Shown here in pieces: positions 6,309 through 9,023 of a DNA stretch of 9,023 nucleotides. The DNA lies in assembly GCA_012797575.1 (NCBI GenBank), contig JAAZOW010000147.1, positions 1 to 9,023 on the forward strand, written 5' to 3'. The position numbers and the translations under genes were made by a program. Below the pieces are notes generated by a model. That model searched no databases. It was not told where the DNA came from and saw only the letters and a list, made by a program, of their open reading frames with translations. Position 1 is the stretch's first letter; each line of letters opens with the position of its first letter. Origin of the DNA: Methanomicrobiales archaeon. GTDB lineage: Archaea > Halobacteriota > Methanomicrobia > Methanomicrobiales > Methanoculleaceae.

Positions 6309-6340
6309 GGACCCCTTCCGCGGGCTCGAGTGATTATACA

Positions 6341-6508
6341 ATGATAACGGAAATAGCAGAAAACCACGTCATCTTCTACTGTGGTCGATGTCAGCACCGA
6401 TGGACGGCAGAATCAACCAATAAACCGATCGGGTGCCCGATCTGTGGAAACTACAGCACAATTGGACGCACTGAACCGAGGCAGAGAAGGAGAAGAAGGC
6501 AGAGATAG
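6341..6508 (+). CDS. Small zinc-ribbon protein, probably frameshifted at its 3' end
   Basis: A 55-codon ORF starting at ATG and ending in TAG. Cysteine pairs C14-G-R-C17 and C32-P-I-C35 sit 14 residues apart within a Y-C-G-R-C-Q-H-R-W-T segment, the layout of a rubredoxin-like or zinc-ribbon knuckle pair binding one zinc ion. Such small methanogen proteins may bind nucleic acid or other proteins; the role here is unknown. A weak GAGTGA (6328-6333) precedes the start by 7 nt. The last 10 residues are almost all Arg and Gln. In frame 1 the same DNA reads as a helix-like Glu/Lys/Ala-rich segment that continues well past the TAG. This suggests the original protein was longer and a 1-nt change near 6470-6478 broke it, or that the site shifts frame. 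Confidence 0.6.
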   Translation: MITEIAENHVIFYCGRCQHRWTAESTNKPIGCPICGNYSTIGRTEPRQRRRRRQR

Positions 6509-6618
6509 AAGCCATCCAGGGTCTGGGTGGCGATTGCCCGATCATCATCTTGAGATCGCGACAGAGATGTGTGATTGATCACCCGTATTTGAGACCTCGA
6601 CTGCAATCTCCGGGCTGA
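6475..6618 (+). other. Frame 1 continuation downstream of the zinc-ribbon ORF
   Basis: Frame 1 is closed by TGA at 6472-6474, then open for 47 codons to TGA at 6616-6618. It has no start codon near its beginning, yet it reads like real protein: E-A-E-K-E-K-K-A-E-I-E-A-I-Q-G-L-G-G, then D-C-P-I-I-I-L-R-S-R. It overlaps the Arg-rich end of the zinc-ribbon ORF in another frame. I take it as the likely displaced C-terminus of that protein. The remaining 6619-6688, up to the hisD stop, shows nothing recognisable. Confidence 0.35.
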
Positions 6619-6688
6619 AAGGCCCCGAGCTGCTCCCGACGACAGGAGAGTCCGGTATTCAGACCCGGGCAGGAGCGGCGACCCCTTC

Positions 6689-7939
6689 TCATCGCCTTCT
6701 TCTCACCCTCACCGACTCCGCGTGGGCGCAGAGCCCCTCGGCATCGGCGATGGTCTCCACGACATCCCCGATCGCTTCAAGCCCCTCCTTTGTGATCATC
6801 TGGACCGTTGAGCGACGGCAGAAGTGGTTGACGTCAAGCCCTGAGTAGAGGCGAGCATACCCCGCCGTCGGGAGGACGTGGTTTGTCCCTGAGGCGTAGT
6901 CGCCGCAGGCTACTGCGGTGTAGGGACCGACGAAGACTGATCCGGCGTTTTGGATCTGGGTGAGGATGCTGAGCGGATCTGCCACCTGGAGCGAGAGGTG
7001 TTCGGGCGCGATTCTGTTGGCCGCCTCCACCGCCTCATCGATGTCGTCGACGATGATGTAGCCGGAGTGTTCGAGCGCTTCCTCTATGATCGTGCGCCGT
7101 GCAGCACCCTTCGCCATCCGTCTCACCTCTTCGCCGACACTGTCTGCGAGGGTCGCATCCGTCGTCACGAGGACGCAGGCGGCGCTTGGATCGTGTTCTG
7201 CCTGGGCGAGGATATCGGCCGCGATGAAGGTCGGGTTCGCCGTGCTGTCCGCAAGGACCGCGATCTCGCTCGGGCCCGCGGGGAAGTCGATCTCGACTGT
7301 GTCCCGGAGAAGCATCTTTGCGGCGGTGACAAAGATGTTCCCCGGTCCGACGATCTTTTCCACCGCCGGAACGGTCTCCGTCCCTATCGCCATGGCCGCG
7401 ATCGCCTGGGCGCCGCCGATCCGGTAGATCTCGTTGATCCCGACGATATCGAGCGCCACGAGTGTTATCGGGCTTATCGGCGGCGGGGTGCAACAGCAGA
7501 TCTCCTCGACACCGGCCACCACCGCTGGGATCGCGCACATGAGCACCGTCGAGGGGTATGCCGCCCGCCCCCCGGGGATGTAGGCCCCGACCCGGGCAAG
7601 CGGTGTCGTCTTGACGCCGAGGGTGATCCCGGGTTCCATCTCCTGGAGCCAGAGATCGCGTCCGCGCTGCAGCTCATGGAAGTCGCGGATCCGCACTTCA
7701 GCCTGCACAAGGCTCTCGACCAGCTCGGCATCCACCAGATCGTAGGCCGCCTCCCGTTCATCATCCGGGACAGCAATATCGACGAGATCGATGCCGTCAA
7801 ACCTCTTCGTCAGATCGATCAGGGTTCCATCGCCCCCTGAGCGCACCTTCTCGATGATCTCAGAGACCGGGGCCCTTACCTGGTCGAGGTCTGAACGTCT
7901 CCCGGCGATCCAGGTCTCGATATCAAGCGCCTGCCACAT
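6689..7939 (-). CDS. hisD: Histidinol dehydrogenase HisD
   Basis: A 416-residue, full-length enzyme that oxidises L-histidinol to L-histidine in two NAD+-dependent steps, the last of histidine synthesis, in the cytoplasm. Family signatures are G-P-G-N-I-F-V-T-A-A-K (198-208), D-F-P-A-G-P-S-E-I (218-226), A-Q-A-E-H-D-P-S-A (245-253), I-A-P-E-H-L-S (310-316) and G-D-Y-A-S-G-T-N-H-V-L-P-T (346-358). By analogy with the E. coli enzyme, zinc ligands are Q246, H249, D347 and H406, and the catalytic pair is E313-H314; all are present. It starts at ATG with no clear ribosome binding site, so a leaderless or short-leader message is possible. No other his gene is in the window; scattered his genes are common in methanogens. 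It ends in an unusual R-V-R-R-R-R tail after the last conserved segment. It diverges from the tungstate-binding protein gene. Confidence 0.97.
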   Translation of the reverse strand: MWQALDIETWIAGRRSDLDQVRAPVSEIIEKVRSGGDGTLIDLTKRFDGIDLVDIAVPDDEREAAYDLVDAELVESLVQAEVRIRDFHELQRGRDLWLQEMEPGITLGVKTTPLARVGAYIPGGRAAYPSTVLMCAIPAVVAGVEEICCCTPPPISPITLVALDIVGINEIYRIGGAQAIAAMAIGTETVPAVEKIVGPGNIFVTAAKMLLRDTVEIDFPAGPSEIAVLADSTANPTFIAADILAQAEHDPSAACVLVTTDATLADSVGEEVRRMAKGAARRTIIEEALEHSGYIIVDDIDEAVEAANRIAPEHLSLQVADPLSILTQIQNAGSVFVGPYTAVACGDYASGTNHVLPTAGYARLYSGLDVNHFCRRSTVQMITKEGLEAIGDVVETIADAEGLCAHAESVRVRRRR

Positions 7940-7986
7940 GGGGAAGAGGGTTGGCGGGTTGAACCGTTAAGGTTTCGACACTCCTG

Positions 7987-8001
7987 CATGAAGGGTTCAT
8001 G
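7987..8001. promoter_or_regulatory. Perfect inverted repeat CATGAA-GGG-TTCATG upstream of hisD
   Basis: A perfect 6-bp repeat with a 3-nt spacer, 48 nt before the hisD start and 78 nt before the divergent gene. The size and symmetry suit a dimeric repressor or a small hairpin in the hisD leader. Function is inferred from position only. Confidence 0.4.
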
Positions 8002-8018
8002 AGAATCTGTTCACCAAG

Positions 8019-8056
8019 TTGTATTTGTAAGCATTTATAATAATATTTAAATACAA
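8019..8056. promoter_or_regulatory. Divergent promoter with inverted repeat TTGTATTT-N22-AAATACAA
   Basis: This AT island holds TATA-like stretches (TTTATAAT at 8034-8041 and ATTTAAAT at 8045-8052) flanked by perfect 8-bp arms at 8019-8026 and 8049-8056. ATTTAAAT would place the plus-strand start within a few bases of ATG 8079. The same AT block read on the minus strand (ATTATAAA) could serve hisD. The arms are a candidate operator, for example for a tungstate- or molybdate-responsive regulator. Confidence 0.55.
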
Positions 8057-8078
8057 TGTCTTCCCGACTATCCCCCGT

Positions 8079-9008
8079 ATGAAACCGAGATCATGGATGC
8101 CCCTTCTGGGCATCATGGTAGTACTCCTGGCTGCATGTGCCGTCACCATCTCAGCGCAGGAGGCTGCAAACCCGGATGTGCTTCGGATAGCAACGACCAC
8201 GAGCCTCTACGATACCGGTCTCCTCAATGAGCTCGAAGACATGTACGAGAACATATCCGGCGTAGATGTACAGATCATCGCTCAGGGGACGGGTCAGGCA
8301 CTCGACACTGCCCGGCGCGGTGATGTCGATCTGGTGACCGTCCACTCGCCGGGGCTTGAGGATGAGTTCATCGCCGAAGGCTATGGTATCAACCAGCGCT
8401 GTTTCGCCTACAACAACTTCCTCATCGTCGGGCCAGCATCCGACCCGGCGGGGATCGCGAACAAGACTCCTGTGGAGGCGTTTGAGGCTATCTATGTCGC
8501 CGGAACGAACAACACTCCGGGCGTGGCCTTCATCTCTCGGGGTGACAACTCAGGCACCCACAACCGGGAGCAACAGATCTGGAAGGCCGCCGGCCACAAC
8601 TACACAGAGGATATCCAGGACTCCGGGCCCTGGTACCTTGAGACCGGGAGCGGCATGGGTGATACCCTGACCGTCGCCAACCAGAAGAACGCTTACACGC
8701 TCACTGATATCGGGACGTACCTTGCCTTTGAGAGCCATCTGAGCCTTGTAGAGCTCGTGACTGAGGGTGACCAGCTCCTCAACCGTTACAGCGCGATCGC
8801 CGTCAACCCCGAAAAGGCATCAGGCGTCAACATCGATGAAGCCAACAGATTCATCGACTGGATCATATCAAACGAGACGAAGAAGTTCATCGGCGAGTAT
8901 GGCGTTGCGGAGTTCGGCCAGCCGCTCTTCATACCGCTCTACGAGCCTGAATGCACCGGGCCGCCGTTCAACTGCACCTGCACGGGGAATGTGAGCGTAA
9001 CGGCGTGA
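8079..9008 (+). CDS. tupA: TupA-like tungstate ABC transporter substrate-binding protein
   Basis: A 309-residue extracytoplasmic binding protein. Residues 1-27 are an export signal (charged start, then a hydrophobic stretch); L17-A-A-C20 could be a lipobox anchoring it to the membrane, otherwise cleavage after S-A-Q is plausible. Family signatures of TupA are L-R-I-A-T-T-T-S-L-Y-D-T-G-L-L (35-49), G-T-G-Q-A-L (70-75), G-D-V-D-L-V-T-V-H-S (81-90), S-R-G-D-N-S-G-T-H (153-161) and A-Y-T-L-T-D-I-G-T-Y (205-214). The T-T-T-S and S-R-G-D-x-S-G-T-H loops bind the oxyanion. The protein captures tungstate for import, feeding tungsten enzymes. TupB permease and TupC ATPase genes are expected just beyond 9023 but not seen. 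There is no ribosome binding site, and the TATA spacing suggests leaderless translation. Seven N-x-S/T sequons and a Cys-containing tail (C292, C299, C301) are notable. Confidence 0.93.
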   Translation: MKPRSWMPLLGIMVVLLAACAVTISAQEAANPDVLRIATTTSLYDTGLLNELEDMYENISGVDVQIIAQGTGQALDTARRGDVDLVTVHSPGLEDEFIAEGYGINQRCFAYNNFLIVGPASDPAGIANKTPVEAFEAIYVAGTNNTPGVAFISRGDNSGTHNREQQIWKAAGHNYTEDIQDSGPWYLETGSGMGDTLTVANQKNAYTLTDIGTYLAFESHLSLVELVTEGDQLLNRYSAIAVNPEKASGVNIDEANRFIDWIISNETKKFIGEYGVAEFGQPLFIPLYEPECTGPPFNCTCTGNVSVTA

Positions 9009-9023
9009 GATCGGGGTCGCTCA

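Noticed and set aside
5935..6333. Plus-strand ORF of 132 codons in the gene-poor region
   Set aside because: Arg/Pro/Ser-rich with no domain pattern; it runs through the 5965-5995 hairpin and has no ribosome binding site.
6030..6340. Searched by eye for a tRNA or other structured RNA
   Set aside because: No T-loop GTTCRA motif with matching acceptor stem was found.
6950..7840. Plus-strand ORF of 296 codons opposite hisD
   Set aside because: Asp/Arg-rich complement of a fully conserved hisD.

Overview
This 9 kb window looks like the chromosome of a GC-rich methanogenic archaeon, most likely a Methanoculleus-like member of the Methanomicrobiales. That assignment is inferred from gene content and style, not from a marker gene. 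The clues are archaeal TATA-like AT islands in GC-rich DNA, strong GGAGGTG-type ribosome binding sites in front of GTG starts, a dolichol-phosphate-sugar-synthase-like glycosyltransferase, a tungstate-binding protein, and HEAT-repeat and small zinc-ribbon genes typical of such genomes.

Layout. Positions 1-993 (+) hold the 3' end of a DJ-1/PfpI-family gene and a family 2 glycosyltransferase, probably co-transcribed. Positions about 1040-1320 contain the decayed C-terminal end of an ABC-2 type permease, readable only by switching frames. A YhaM-like OB-fold/HD phosphohydrolase (1443-2399, +) converges on a large Cu+-exporting P-type ATPase, CopA (2411-4885, -), with an 11-nt gap. A divergent AT-rich control region with inverted repeats (4886-5055) separates copA from a HEAT-repeat protein (5056-5925, +). 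The HEAT scaffold of that protein is interrupted by four copies of a Q-H-D-L-L-A-G-P-E-G motif. Positions 5926-6688 are gene-poor: a hairpin, a TATA-like site, a doubtful small ORF (6065-6289), and a 55-residue zinc-ribbon ORF (6341-6508) that appears to continue in another frame. hisD (histidinol dehydrogenase, 6689-7939, -) and a TupA-like tungstate-binding protein (8079-9008, +) are divergently transcribed from a 139-nt control region rich in inverted repeats.

Functionally this is a patchwork of single genes and short units rather than one pathway: copper detoxification, tungstate capture (tungsten serves formylmethanofuran and formate dehydrogenases in such organisms), histidine synthesis, RNA or nucleotide turnover and surface glycosylation. 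The parts least explained by known families are the in-frame repeat block inside the HEAT protein, whose copies differ mainly at synonymous sites, and the broken-looking zinc-ribbon locus. I see no CRISPR array, transposase, rRNA or tRNA. No convincing new multi-gene system is visible.
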